Source: Rhyacophila brunnea
Lineage: Eukaryota > Arthropoda > Insecta > Trichoptera > Rhyacophilidae
Length of the DNA stretch: 64,000 nucleotides
Direction: 5' to 3'
Assembly: GCA_022495005.1 (NCBI GenBank)
Contig: JAGYXB010001001.1
Span: 682,001-746,000 of the forward strand
Both the position numbers and the translations under genes were made by a program. The notes beneath the pieces are model-generated. The model was not told the DNA's origin. It worked only from the letters and a program-made list of their open reading frames with translations, and made no database searches. This document shows positions 1 through 11,243 of the stretch, piece after piece. Within the stretch, counting starts at the first letter, position 1, and every line of letters begins with the position of its first letter.

Positions 1-424
1 GGAGACTAATTTATCGCTCGAGTTGTATCCAATTCACTTTCATTAACTGCGACCAAACTATCTGAGGCCATTTGTTTTCGTTTCGTGTTTTGAACGATGC
101 TTCTTTTTAGTATGTTGATTTTGTTTACCTCGCAAATTCGGACACACAAACATTCACTTTACCTACGATTCGTTGGAAACAGGGTAGCTCAACATATTTC
201 AATTTATCCTCAGATTTTAAAATAACAGAAGACTGGAAGCCAATTTATTTAAATTGAATTTAACTTTAGCTCTATAATACATGAGTTGATGCACACTCAA
301 AGAAATGGCATAGAATCCATTCGCTTGTTCAAATTCACATCAAGCTTTCTTCAATATTTTTTCGATCTAAATTACTTACTCTCGACTAGAGCACTGCAGC
401 TCTATGTTCTAACTAGTGATATTA
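1..424. other. No recognisable feature
   Basis: AT-rich sequence with no long ORF, no tRNA-like boxes and no inverted repeat that I could pair. Confidence 0.5.
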
Positions 425-650
425 AGTCACCCGACGATATGACGTAATTGTGACGTCAGCCAATACACGCTCGAGGCAAGCCGTCCAACGCACACGGCTC
501 ACCATAGATATTATTATGCTGAAATACCTATTTGTGTATGGGGACAATGGATAACGCCACTATTTTAGTAGTGTTATTTTCTCGAATGCTATTATCACAC
601 CGGTAGTACGTCACAATGATGTCATATGACGTCATGTCTACCGGGCGACT
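425..650. repeat. Palindromic MITE-like repeat rich in TGACGTCA
   Basis: The left end (AGTCACCCGACGATATGACG) and the reverse complement of the right end (AGTCGCCCGGTAGACATGACG) match apart from small gaps, giving a ~226 bp inverted-repeat unit. TGACGTCA-type octamers occur in both arms, together with a CCAAT. I found no convincing TSD. It may be a MITE that happens to carry CRE-like sites; the regulatory reading is not established. Confidence 0.5.
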
Positions 651-1654
651 ACAACTCGCAAGTTATAACATAAGGCCCCTGGTCGGCAAAGCAGTACTCG
701 TGACACAAGACGTATCCACCACCAAGTTTTTAAAACAATTCTCTCATTTAGAATAACTAACCTTCTCATAATGCTACCCCATGTCCCTGAAATAATTCTG
801 AAAAAACTCGCTTTTCCTAAATTTCTTTTAAATTTATTTTATGTTACTATAAAAGATCGTTCACGCCGTAATTTTGATTTGCAGAAATTACGATTATACG
901 TATCAAAAATTTTGTTTCGTGATGTGATACCTACCACATATTTTATAGGACGCTTTTAAGCTCTTGGCGGATTGGAGAAAAGTTAGATATTACATGATCG
1001 ATTTGAAAAGGCATACTCATTACATATTACATATTTGTATACCTATCAGTGGAATGAAGAAAGGGTGTCAAATATAGATTTTACTTGTATTTATTTTAGC
1101 ATAGTTTATACAAAATGACAAAAGTAAAAACATCATGATAAAACTAAATAAAAAAAATCCTATACCTACTACTAAAACTAAAATTAAATAATATAAAACT
1201 CTGAAATATTTTCAGACGATGGAGGGCCATTATAAAAATATGTTTATTACTCTCACAAACACCTCCAACCTACCGAACTAACTGGTCACAATTTTGATAA
1301 ATTTAAATACTATACATTGGACTCTATATAAGTAACATTATAAAATGATTGCTACATCTATTTAACGATTTTGGGATAATGGACCTCGCTGCAAATTTAA
1401 ATATTCAGAGAAATTGCCATTTTAAAAAATGTGAATGTGAATCAGTTTTCTAAGAACTCTTATTAGTTTTATTTTTGGTAATACCAAATTCAGTTTAATC
1501 TCAACGATACAATATACTTAGCCCTAATTTGACGTTGAAATACTTATAAGTCATTTGGACAAAACTGCTTTTTTTAAGGTGGAAGTGATTTAGAAATCTT
1601 GTTACACAGCTATCAAAGACATTGAAGTTAATCCCTCCAAACCAAAACCTGTCA
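651..1654. other. AT-rich unique sequence, nothing recognised
   Basis: One 62-codon ORF (771-959) has AT-driven composition and no motif. No repeat partner was found in the window. Confidence 0.45.
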
Positions 1655-1802
1655 CTCACCACACTCATACTTAATCGAGCGTATCACGTGGCTCTACATT
1701 GGCGATGTGAAGCATCTAGTTCAGTTTTAGGGCGGGAGTGCCCTAGGAGAAGATACCCAGGACTAAAGGTGCTATGCTCAAAGTGAGCTCTAACTGGCAC
1801 TG
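1655..1802 (+). repeat. Dispersed repeat (shared with 7684-7765)
   Basis: Both loci share CTTAATCGAGCGTA, followed by a diverged stretch containing GATGT-AAGCATC and then TACCCA. It was considered as a 5S rRNA relic and rejected. Family unknown. Confidence 0.4.
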
Positions 1803-2165
1803 TAGGGCATCAGTTGAGTTGAGGAATGGTCTAAAAAGAACGTGGCTAGGCGATGCGCGGATTGTGCAAATATAATAGAACGAAATATATGTTGTCATAG
1901 AAATCCAACATGCGTCCATTTAATGTTATGTTTATTGTTATATTACTAATAATAATAGTATATTCATTGATTTTTTTTCTTTTTTAAGTACATACGTAAA
2001 GTTTTTTAGTCATCTTTACATGATTTAAGAATATTTTCATCCGACGCCATGACAAAACAAATCGACGTGCGGACAGCTCGACTGTCTGTCTCCGATTGGC
2101 GACTAGTGAGAAATTTCGTCGCACCTACTGTTGAAAATTATTTGCCGTTTTACTGAAGTACGCTC
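1803..2165 (+). mobile_element. TTAA-family MITE, copy 1
   Basis: About 350 bp homologous along its length to 29152-29503, 31258-31632 (inverted), 54317-54682 and 61564-61931. Shared landmarks are GCATGGTCTAAAAAGATCGT near the 5' end (here diverged), ACATGCGTCCATTTAATGTT in the middle and ACTGAAGTACGCTC at the 3' end. TTAA follows the 3' end directly (2166-2169); the 5' TTAA is mutated. There is no coding capacity, so it is non-autonomous. Confidence 0.75.
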
Positions 2166-2790
2166 TTAAAAAAGGTACTTTCTAATGCAATGCAATATGT
2201 GAAAGACTATGAGTTTTTCAATATCATTGTGCAAAACGATGAAAAATTTTGACAGTGCAGTAGAATTATGTTTCCGATCCATACGTTTAAAAAGCCTTAC
2301 GATTCGATGCCGTGTGTATGTCCCAGCGAATTCGTTTTGCCTGCCAAGCATTTTTTCTGGTGTTCGTGACGGATTAAGTCGGTACGAATTGTGCTTTCGT
2401 TAAAGGCGATCCTGGTCTCCTCTATATTGGATTCCCGCTATTATCGGCCGAATCTCGAGATTGCGAAATTGGATTCCGGAGGATTTATGGCCAAATTGCA
2501 TTTTAAAAGCGACGGTCACGCGCCGGGAGGGATGGATTGTTGAAGAATTAAAGGGTTCCGTTAATCTGGACGTGTTTACGACAAGTTTCTTTGTTTCTGG
2601 CACTAGTTACGTGTTGGCTGACGGCTTTATTTATGCGATTGATAATTTTTTTATCGTTTATTTTATACAATCAAAATGAAAGAGTTTTCTCCATTAGAAT
2701 ATAAGTATTTTTGTTCATGGTTAAGTGAGATACCATGCGGATTTATAAGCATATCAAATTTAAATAGGTCAAAAAATGCTAGTGTATCAT
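2166..2790. other. Mixed-composition island, function unknown
   Basis: The stretch 2400-2640 is clearly richer in G+C than its surroundings and has no repeat partner here. Short ORFs on both strands (for example 2461-2679) show no family motif. It could be a conserved noncoding element or an unrecognised exon. Confidence 0.35.
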
Positions 2791-2792
2791 CA

Positions 2793-2865
2793 ATAACTAT
2801 TTTTTTTATTCATCGAATAATTTACAACTTTTAAGAATGTAACATTCTTTTTATTAAACATACAT
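2793..2865 (+). repeat. Short dispersed repeat, copy 1
   Basis: A ~73 bp unit containing CGAATAATTTACAA, then AAGAATGTAACATTC, then an AACATACAT-type word. Related units are at 3180-3255 and 59138-59210, so this is a dispersed repeat, not a local tandem. Confidence 0.6.
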
Positions 2866-2904
2866 CATTTGAAAACACTCAATAGAAAACATATTTCAGA
2901 AAAA

Positions 2905-2985
2905 ATACTACACCCAGCAGAATTCAAACCTGCGTCTCTCGGGATTCGCGCCCGCGTGCATTGCCCACTACGCTATAGGAATGTT
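2905..2985 (-). mobile_element. tRNA-derived SINE head, family B
   Basis: On the minus strand it has an A-box-like TAGCGTAGTGGGCAATGCA and a diverged B box (GGTTTGAATTC) about 45 nt apart, the spacing of an RNA polymerase III internal promoter. It resembles the SINE heads at 33990 and 59494. It is not a tRNA gene, since no cloverleaf closes. Confidence 0.55.
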
Positions 2986-3179
2986 ATCTAATTGGGACAA
3001 ATTTTAGCTAATGGTTCTTACAATACTCTCTGAAGCGCTTTCTAAATTGAGTTACTGTTGGCAATCAGCTATTTTATTTTAAACCAAAGTAGGTATTAAA
3101 TTACCTTAATTACTAACCGAAGTCACGGATCACTTCAAGATTTTTTTGTTGTAACTTACTTGAACTTGCTAATAATTTA

Positions 3180-3255
3180 ATTAACTATTTTTTTATTCGA
3201 CGAATAATTGACAATATTTAAGAATGTAACATTCTTTTTATTGATCATACATATT
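3180..3255 (+). repeat. Short dispersed repeat, copy 2
   Basis: Second copy of the unit at 2793-2865, sharing AAGAATGTAACATTCTTTTT and the upstream CGAATAATTGACAA. Confidence 0.6.
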
Positions 3256-3357
3256 ATTATTAGTATACTCATACTTGCATCATTTATTACCATTTATTTA
3301 ATTTAATACAAGTTATTGCTATGCCAGCCATCGAAAACAAAGTTGTAGAAAAAAAAG

Positions 3358-3596
3358 GGTACTGTTCGGTTATACGGAATACAGCGGAAAACGCATTTTG
3401 AAAATAGCCGATAAACTGGATTATTTGTTAGGTTAACCTAACCAAACCTAACCTAACCTAACCTAACCTAACCTAACCTAACCTAACCTAACCCAACCTA
3501 ACCTAACCTAAACTAACCCAAACTAACAAATAATCCAGTTTATCGGCTATTTTTAAAATGCGTTTTCCGCTGTATTCCGTATAACCGAACAGTACC
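3358..3596. mobile_element. Foldback MITE with TTAGG-type repeat core, copy 1
   Basis: Two ~70-90 bp inverted arms (outer GGTACTGTTCGGTTATACGG, inner GATTATTTGTTAGG) flank a core at about 3430-3528 made of consecutive CCTAA units with few errors. The 9-bp direct repeat AAAAAAAAG lies on each side (3349-3357 and 3597-3605). The homologous but shorter element at 11483-11681 shows that it is a mobile family and not a telomere fragment. No ORF; the mobilising enzyme is unknown. Confidence 0.85.
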
Positions 3597-3605
3597 AAAA
3601 AAAGT

Positions 3606-4070
3606 TTTATCTTGGACATATTGGTATATATTTTGAGATAAGTATCGAAGTTTTTAAAAATAATTAGACCCTAAAACTCTAAAATGAAAAATGATACCGG
3701 TTTACAATTTGATATTGTGTTTAAAAATCATATGGTAAGCATACATAGTATAGGTAATGTAATGCTACGTATTCATTGCCATAGTATTGTCAATAAAAAG
3801 CATACTGCTTACTTGTAAGTAAGTATATAGTCGGACAATCTCATATTATTTCGCCGTATAGCACGGTCGCGCGCGACAGGCGAAATTAAATTGTCAGGCT
3901 CTGGAATCTGATTACGTCGCCTGGAAACAGGAAGGCTCTGGCGTTGTGCATCGTCCTGCAACTAACCTTATCTTTAGGTATCAGCTAGTGACTACTTTAT
4001 TTTTCACACGTTTCTATACTAGCTACCCCTGTCGTCGCGGATTATAAACATACTTACTTACAATTATTAC
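3606..4070. other. Unique sequence with a GC-richer island
   Basis: The stretch 3850-4030 (containing CGCGCGCGACAGG) stands out in composition. I recognise no coding or repeat signature. Confidence 0.35.
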
Positions 4071-4071
4071 A

Positions 4072-4197
4072 ATTAATATTATCATCATTGTAGTCCAGAG
4101 AGTAAGGCGCTAACCTTTCATCCGAAAATTGCGGGCTTGATTCCCGGTGAAGTCACAATATATTTATTCTCAAAGTCTAGGTTTTTTATTGTTGCTG
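4072..4197 (+). mobile_element. tRNA-derived SINE, family C
   Basis: The head contains GAGTAAGGCGCTAACC and a B-box region GGCTTGATTCCCGG. It is followed by the family tail TCACAATATATTTATTCTCAAAG. The same order is seen at 19815 and, inverted, at 26868 and 60545. Confidence 0.7.
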
Positions 4198-4599
4198 GGT
4201 GTAGTCCTCTCTTAGTTCATTCTACTCTTTTCAGTCCCTAGTTCGTGGCTCCTACGTACATCCATCGAATTTTATAACTTCGTCGATTTAGCGAATTTTA
4301 GGACACTTTGTAGTAGTTTAGTGCCTCTTTGGTTGCACTGTATGCAACATGTGTCCACCCCATTGTCTTCGTCTGCTTTTTGACCTCTATAAAATCACGT
4401 ATTATTATTATTTCCCCCCTTATCCATTGGCTTCTTTCGTGGTATCTCTGCATTGTTCCCAATATGCATCTTTCTGTGCCACTTTGCGTTTCTCATAATT
4501 TTTGAATTTCTCGTACAATAAAAGTCCATGTTACACAGTCAAACATGAGCCCCGGTGTCACACGTTGAAGACTTTACGCTTAAGACAGAATGGGAGGTA

Positions 4600-4935
4600 A
4601 CTTGTGTATTACTTATGTAGTAATCATATCACCTAGCATTAAATGAGTGACACACTTTAATATGTATGTTTTGTTGTCAAAACAAAACCATAGTGTCATA
4701 GACCGATAATATTCGTCAGCATTTTCTCAATCATAACTACATCAGTAGGGTCTATTTTAATTTGTTAATTGCGACAATATCTCTAGTAATATATGTACTG
4801 TATTTGTATAAACTGGAAGGACAATGCATGAATTCTCAATCAACTCATCGCGTCCGTCACGAGACGTACTACTTACTATTATTGTCGCGAATCCTTCGCT
4901 CGACGTAGTAAACTATCACACATTGATGTTATTTT
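4600..4935 (-). repeat. Dispersed repeat family G, partial inverted copy
   Basis: Inverted relative to the copies at 7195, 28690 and 62755. It shares GTGACACACTTTAATATG, the palindrome GTTTTGTTGTCAAAACAAAAC (with one interruption) and AATCATAAC. It retains the uninterrupted site CACTCATTTAATGCT that is split by a TTAA element in the 28.7 kb copy. Class unknown, possibly a solo LTR. Confidence 0.65.
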
Positions 4936-5269
4936 TCTCTTTATTACAGGTATGATTTTCTGCGTTGTACAAGTCCCTTATATGGTCAATGAAATCACCA
5001 ATCTACCTACCTAACTACATGCTTTTATAAAGGTAAGTTACACTGAATTTGATCAAGATATCACATTAAATGACTCATGCTGATAAAAACTCACGTAAAT
5101 ACGATGTTTACGCATTTGTAAATATAATAATTTAAAACCACCAGAAAGTCTTATTACTAGTGAAAATCTTTTTAAATTACATCCTTGTTCATTATATAAC
5201 GATGACCGCTTGGAATTAGTTTGATGAATGATTTATAATTGTGAAGAATAAAGGATTTTTTTTAAATTT
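4936..5269. other. AT-rich sequence, no feature seen
   Basis: No ORF, repeat partner or tRNA-like box was identified. Confidence 0.4.
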
Positions 5270-5416
5270 ATGAAGTCTCAGCATCTTGAACCAAGTTCAA
5301 GTAGAAGAATGTCACTGGAAGAGTGTGTTAGAAAACGTGTCAGTTTTGATTCTGGATTAGTAGTTAACAGCCTACTTGAAGATGGACTTGCCAGATATAG
5401 AGTGACAAAATTATAG
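5270..5416 (+). CDS. Exon-like short ORF, 48 codons, unknown product
   Basis: An ATG-to-TAG ORF whose translation looks like real protein: low in the Asn/Lys/Ile/Phe bias of this DNA, with charged and serine-rich segments RRMSLEECVRKRVSF and LLEDGLARYRVTKL just before the stop. CTCAG at about 5276-5281 could be a splice acceptor inside the ORF, in which case the start codon is not real and this is a terminal exon. An AATAAA lies about 190 bp after the stop (around 5607). No repeat partner was found. It could be the last exon of a host gene or a retained pseudo-exon; I do not recognise the family. Confidence 0.4.
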   Translation: MKSQHLEPSSSRRMSLEECVRKRVSFDSGLVVNSLLEDGLARYRVTKL

Positions 5417-6460
5417 TATGGTCGGTCAATATAACAGTCCAATCCAAAAGTATATATCCCTACAAAATTCAGTTCGAATTCTACCAACATTTTATACAGT
5501 ATAATCTGAAAAATAAGTATGTATGATATTATCTCCTTTTGAATGCCTATAGTATGTAAGTAACTACTAGATTTTTGAAAAACTTTCAACAAATTTCATT
5601 TGTCTGAAAATAAAACGTAGCCTCTCAGTGAAGCAACAGACTTGTCATTTAATCAACGTTGCTTTTTTGTTGGCATTGTGCAGTGATGGTAAACGTGTTA
5701 AATATATTCTGTTGTTATTATTCCATTATTTCAATATATTCTTCATGGTTAAATATTAATTAAACCCTGAATAACACGATATTATTAATATTACATGGGT
5801 TACAACGGAAGGAACTTAAATCCACCCCCGGATTTACTTTTTCCGCTATAACATTCCCCGCGCCCATAATTCAGTGTGTACTTGATATTGCGTGGGGTTT
5901 TATTAACATTAATACGCCTAAACTCTTGTAGAAGTAGATGAAAAGCACTATTTTGAATGTAGAAGTATTGTAAGGAGGATAAACAGAAAGCTTTTAATTC
6001 CTCTCATTAGTGTTAAAGATAGAGTATCGGCTATGACAAGTTAACAGGCAAAAAGCACTAGATGTAACATATAAGACTTGATATAAAAGTCACACTATAC
6101 GAATAAAACTGTAAAAACATGCAACGTTCTAACGCTAAAAATTGGGGCTAATGAGAAAAACGACACAAACTGTGCAAAAATACAAGAATCTTAAAGAAAA
6201 TATCACAAATTTAAAATTCAAGACGTCGACAAAACTCAAACCTTGTCATAGATAATATCTTAATTTCAGTAAAAACTTGACGCAGAATATATAAGTATGC
6301 ATTAATGCATCGATACTTTAAAATATCAAAAGAAATTAACTTAAAATAGCCAAGAACGCAATTCCGACCTTTTATCTAAGAAGTGTCAAAATATCTTGTA
6401 TAAAAATTGTATTTATTTATTTAAATCTGTAATACTTTACCTCTGTTTTATTGTATCGGT
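5417..6460. other. AT-rich sequence, possible 3' UTR then nothing recognised
   Basis: It begins with about 190 bp leading to AATAAA, which would be a 3' UTR if the preceding ORF is a terminal exon. The rest has no ORF or repeat that I can support. The opposite-strand ORF 5278-5592 overlaps the exon-like ORF and looks like its shadow. Confidence 0.35.
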
Positions 6461-6464
6461 ATAT

Positions 6465-6625
6465 TTTTCACATAATGTTTTTCAATTTGTGTTTTGAGTC
6501 AAAGTATGGACCTAATAGGTTAAGCAAGTGGCTGCCATTCATTTATCGTAAAAAAATCTGTCTCATATGCCCCAAAAAGGCCTATATTATGAAGCTTTCA
6601 GAATCGAACATGGTGAAGTATAGTG
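6465..6625 (+). mobile_element. SINE family A, 3' part
   Basis: Matches the body and tail of the full copy at 9576-9800: TATGGACCTAATAGGTTAAG, then CAAGTGGCTG, then AAAATCTGTC and AGGCCTATAT. The tRNA-like head is missing. Confidence 0.7.
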
Positions 6626-6639
6626 TAAGTATAATACAT

Positions 6640-7190
6640 TAAAATATTTTATAAATAATGTGATGTTAGACTCATTCACTTTTATGAATAGTATCAACGT
6701 GTACCTACATAAAATCCATTGTCAAAAATACTTGTCGTTATTGCAGTGGAAAAGTTCACTATCGCTAGAATAAAACTGCTTCCGTCTAGCAGTGGTGCTA
6801 GAGAAAAGTTGCATTTCCATACAATTTTTCATGTTTACTGTGCAATCTGTCGCAGACGCTTTTTAGCTGATGCATCTGTTTGCTCGCATTTGATTTATGG
6901 AGATTATCTCTCATGTTAACGGCTCGTTTACGGAAACACTGCAAATTATATCGTTGTTTTAAAGTTTGCACAAATCTGTTGGTCCAATGAAATTGCAGTT
7001 ATCTTTTACTCAAACAATAATGTAACTGTCATCATAAGTAGTTTTTAATTATGATTAATGAAATACAACTTACTATATATATAAATTCCTTGAATATTGT
7101 TGCCATTTACCGTTTTTTCGACAAAAGTTTAGTGATGATTAGATCACGTCGGGGTCACCACTTTGAGATTGGTGATGTGTAAGAGATAAC
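6640..7190. other. Unique AT-rich sequence
   Basis: A 66-codon ORF (6719-6919) has no recognisable motif. Nothing else was seen. Confidence 0.35.
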
Positions 7191-7194
7191 GTCG

Positions 7195-7610
7195 TTGTTG
7201 CTTGGATGTTTGGAGGAGAGAGTTTATTTATCATTAGAAGAAAAAATAAATATAATAATAAAGATGACAGCGTGAGGTTATAATCGCGGGTACGGATGTA
7301 GTGATGAGATCAATGTGATCGAGAGATTGATTATTTTAATTAACCGAGGGACTGGACTCAACTGACGGACTCGATGAGTGAGTAGCGATTTAGAGATTGT
7401 CCTTCTTATTATCGATACTAATACAGTCGATATATTACATGAGACATTGTCGCAATTACAAATCATAATAAACTTCCACTGAACGAGTTATGATTGAGGA
7501 AATGCTGATTATCGTTTTCGTTCCATTGTTTTGTTTTGACAACAAAACATACATATTAAAGTGTGTCACCCATGTAATGCACTGTGGTATTATTGCTACA
7601 AATGCTTTGT
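7195..7610 (+). repeat. Dispersed repeat family G, copy
   Basis: Collinear with 28690-29545 and 62755-63200. Shared words are GAGAGTTTATTT, a GATCGAGAGATTGATTA-type word, GACTGGACTCAA and TTTTGACAACAAAACATA, followed by the GTGTGTCAC terminus. No coding capacity. Confidence 0.7.
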
Positions 7611-7683
7611 TTTGTTTGAAGTGTTTAAATAAAATTATCTAATCAAAAAATATAAATTATAATCATTGAAGTTGAACACCCGG

Positions 7684-7765
7684 TCTTAATCGAGCGTACC
7701 ACGGGCCCCTACGTGATGTTAAGCATCAGCCTTAGGAGCAGTTACCCATGTATCCAAAGTCGCCA
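7684..7765 (+). repeat. Dispersed repeat (shared with 1655-1802)
   Basis: Contains CTTAATCGAGCGTACCACG and GATGTTAAGCATCAGC. A diverged partner lies at about 1672. Confidence 0.4.
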
Positions 7766-7969
7766 CGCACTATAGTGCGGCTTAGTCGCTGCTGTGTACC
7801 TACTTCCATAAAACATAATACGGTCGTTGATCCACCCTGAAATTGAAACAACCCAGATAACGCAGTTATTAGTAACCATTAAAAAAAACGGGTTACAGTG
7901 CCACTTTTCAATATTGTTGGGTGTGGCTAGTTTCTTCAACATAAATAATTTTAATTTACCATCATCATA

Positions 7970-8290
7970 AGACATGATACCTCTTCATACCTTTCCATCA
8001 ATTTGTGGCAAATTAATTGTAATGTCGTTTAATAGGTACTTTATAATTATATACTCGATATCCTATTACTGCACTTTAAGCATCAGCCATCAATCAATTG
8101 TTGTAATAGTATCCTATCATTTGTTATCTTTCACGACCCGATTAATATACTTATACGGTTTCTTTATTTTCATGTCAGCTTTTTTTTCAAATTTCGAATT
8201 TTCGTTTACGTGTATATTGTTTTCTATCATCTTACACCTTTTTGTAATATGTCTTCTCCTTATCTTCCTCTCTTCTACACATTTACATAT
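7970..8290 (+). repeat. Dispersed repeat family H, copy 1
   Basis: Aligns with 19497-19790. Both contain TGTCGTTTA, TACTCGATA-type and ATATTATTGCACTGTA-type words (here diverged), and then TCTTTCACGACCCGATTAA. Translations of both copies are similar, but the sequence is AT-rich and carries no protein motif. The class is unknown; it may be a LINE 3' UTR. Confidence 0.5.
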
Positions 8291-8291
8291 A

Positions 8292-9232
8292 TTAAGGGGG
8301 AACATGCTCGTCGAAGGTCAAAATTGAGTTTTTATTGTATTTTCAATCCATGATCCTGGACACTCCTTAAACGTTGTAGATAATCTATTTATATAATTTT
8401 GAAGCCTTATTATCCTTTATAGTTATTTTAAACATTTGATGACTGCATAAAGTATTTTTGTTACATAAAATAGTATTCTTTTAAACCTCTCGCTCTAATG
8501 TTTTAGAATATAGTCATATTTCGGTACATAACTGTGCAGTGGTGTTAAGATTTTGTTCAAACACGCGCGTCAATATCATTTTACTCCCTACTTCAATTAT
8601 AGTTTGTCAATTTATGGCTACGGCCGTATGTTGTAGCTTAACCACTGGGGAATGACAAAAGAAATGGCGTATTTCAAAAAAACACTACCTTATTCTTAGG
8701 TCAATAATTATTATAAAGCAATCATTATTCATAAGATGTTTATTACACTTGAATGGTCAAAGACATAGCTTATAATAAATATCTTTAGAATCATCTTCAA
8801 ATGTGTTAATCTTGCCGATTTTTTGAATAATAAAATGCCTAATTCTTGTCAAATTTGGGATCACAGAGATTATCAATATAATTTTTTATCGTGAATATTT
8901 TACAAAAATTATCTCGTAATAAATTATACTAATGGTTTCATAAATGCGTTTAAAAATTAATAAACGTAAAAAATCTTAACACCACTGCACAGTTATGTAC
9001 CGAAATATGACTATATTCTAAAACATTAGAGCGAGAGGTTTAAAAGAATACTATTTTATGTAACAAAAATACTTTATGCAGTCATCAAATGTTTAAAATA
9101 ACTATAAAGGATAATAAGGCTTCAAAATTATATAAATAGATTATCTACAACGTTTAAGGAGTGTCCAGGATCATGGTTTGAAAATAAAATAAAAACTCAA
9201 TTTTGACCTACGACGAGCACGTGGGCCGTTAA
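8292..9232. mobile_element. TTAA-flanked element with ~259 bp TIRs, copy 1
   Basis: TTAA at 8292-8295 and 9229-9232 bounds two nearly identical inverted arms (8296-8554 and 8970-9228). The arms share words such as CGAAATATGACTATATTCTA and CGAGAGGTTTAAAAGAATAC. The ~415 bp centre is not palindromic and has no ORF. Outer termini read TTAAGGGGGAACATGCTCG and TTAACGGCCCACGTGCTCG. TTAA targets are used by piggyBac and some Kolobok or Sola elements; assignment within these is inference. The second copy is at 42345-43777. Confidence 0.85.
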
Positions 9233-9575
9233 CATATTTATCTAATTATATAAAAATAAATATGCTAGATTTTTTGTTATATTGATATTATAGCATATCT
9301 ATCGCAAACGGTTAAATTAAGTATTTCACATGACGGAGCTTCTGGGCTCCGGTGTACTCCGACCATTTCGAGCCCTGCGAATAGATAAATCAAGACAATA
9401 ATATGACATAGTTTAATGTACCTTATAAGTAATGAGGTACCTACCTTATAATGACATAATGGCATAAATTAATCATATTTCGATCGATTTAAATTTAATG
9501 ACTACTCTCCCAAGTAGTAAAAGATTTTCAAAATTATGTATTACATAATCTGTAATGCAATATAATAATATTTAT
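9233..9575. other. AT-rich spacer between two elements
   Basis: No feature seen beyond an AT-rich 62-codon ORF on the minus strand. Confidence 0.35.
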
Positions 9576-9800
9576 CAGGGTGACCACGCGGCTTCAGCGT
9601 TGGACTATAAAGCCGTGGGTCCCAGGTTCGAAACCTGGGTCTGGCAAGTACACATTATTTTTCAATTTATGTGTATCAGGGTATGGACCTAATAGGTTGA
9701 GCAAGTGGCTGACATCCATTTCTCGTAAAAAACAAAATCTGTCAATACAAACCTCCACTCTGTGGAGGCCTATATGATCCTATCAGGATCGGACATGTTC
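9576..9800 (+). mobile_element. SINE family A, fullest copy
   Basis: A tRNA-related head with a strong B box (CCCAGGTTCGAAACCTGGG) is followed by the family body (ATGGACCTAATAGGTTGAGC) and a 3' tail with two short perfect hairpins, CCTCCACTCTGTGGAGG and GATCCTATCAGGATC. It is transcribed by RNA polymerase III in principle, and LINE machinery would be needed for its spread. Relatives: 6465 (+), and on the minus strand 11244, 12183 with 13928, 36755 and 57965. Confidence 0.8.
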
Positions 9801-11243
9801 GAAAAAAAAATATTTTACCACTTCAAACGAAATTTATTATTTGACGTTTAAATCAGTTTTGCAAGGCTTATTTGTAAACGTTATTCCAAGAATATCTCGG
9901 GAAAAACATTTCCGAGCGAAAATATTAACAGTTTTACTAAGAAAAATAATAAGTATTTATTCCAAGTAGTTAGTGAATATTTCAAATATACCTACTAACT
10001 TTGGCTTCCATTTTCCTTTCAGGATAAAAAGACTTATGTTCTTCCTTTTAAAAACCCCACATAATCTCACCATGCACGTTTTCGATTCTCCGAAATGAAA
10101 ATGAATGAGTGCGACTTGGCTCCTTTTGTGCGGAAATAGAGATGCAATTCGACGCATTTATGCAGGATGCAACCAACACACATTTACTCGAAAATAACAA
10201 TAATACACTACTGAATTAATGAACCAAACTTTATTTTACCCACGTGTTTACACAGTGCCATTTTAAGTGAACATAACTAGCATTTATATATTATATTTAA
10301 TAATTAAATACTATAGACATGCTCCGTGTAGTCAGTTTTCACGAAATAATAGGCATTTACTATAAATAAAGTAGTTAATTAAAATATGTAATATATATAA
10401 TTATTGTTAGCACCTCACTGGTAATTTTTCAATTAATTTCGTTTAAATTGTAAAAGGCGGTGTAGAAGTTTTACCTAACTCCACAACTGACATGTTATTA
10501 TATATGCTCATTTTTAGAGCATAGACAATAATGAGACGTAAACGACCGTTTGTTTCAAAAATATAGACGTTACGAGACGCTCGTCCTTACCCTAAAATAT
10601 CAAATGAAGACCTTGACATAAAAACAATAAATGTCACAAAAGTCATTTTTTTCAGGAGAGGGTTAAAACATAATATCTTGGTTGTAAAAAGTATGCAAAA
10701 AAGCAAAGTGGCATATTTTTAAGAGCTGATTTGAGGGACTTATATTATTTTTTAATATATCTTTGCACAGTTGTATGTAACCATACACAGGAATACAGAA
10801 ATGCAATAAAATTAAAATAGAAAAAAGTGGACATTTGATGTTTATATGCCAAGATCATGAAATGTAAAAGTATAAAATATAAACGTAATTATATACATAT
10901 ACAAATGCAACCGTCTGAATATAATATATTAAGGGGGGTGAAATTGATCACTCCAAATCACCCCTAATAGTGGATGAGTACATAATATTCGATCAAGTCT
11001 GCCGTTTTTGCTTGTATTGATTTGCGTACCCATCTAATCTAAGACATCGAGAAAATAAAAATTGTATCATCCTAAACTTCAAAACTTATCATTGGTGATG
11101 CCAATTGGATGGGGATAGTTACGTTGAACCAAAATTCTTCGGATATTTATATATTATATAATTTCGTTTGCATGATGGTGCGTTTAGGCGGTTTTTTTTT
11201 TCAAAAATTTACCTGTTATTAAATTTATCATGGTTTATTAAGC
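9801..11243. other. Long AT-rich stretch, nothing recognised
   Basis: Short ORFs only, with no repeat pair or RNA signature that I can support. Confidence 0.4.

Noticed and set aside
1672..1765. 5S rRNA relic (GTTAAGCA-like word here and at 7684)
   Set aside because: The similarity is limited to a few bases and lacks the 5S box A/C order.
3430..3528. Chromosome-end telomeric array
   Set aside because: It is short, interstitial, and enclosed in inverted arms with a TSD and a second copy elsewhere.
9576..9650. Functional tRNA gene
   Set aside because: A good B box is present, but no cloverleaf with an acceptor stem closes and the segment is part of a multi-copy SINE.
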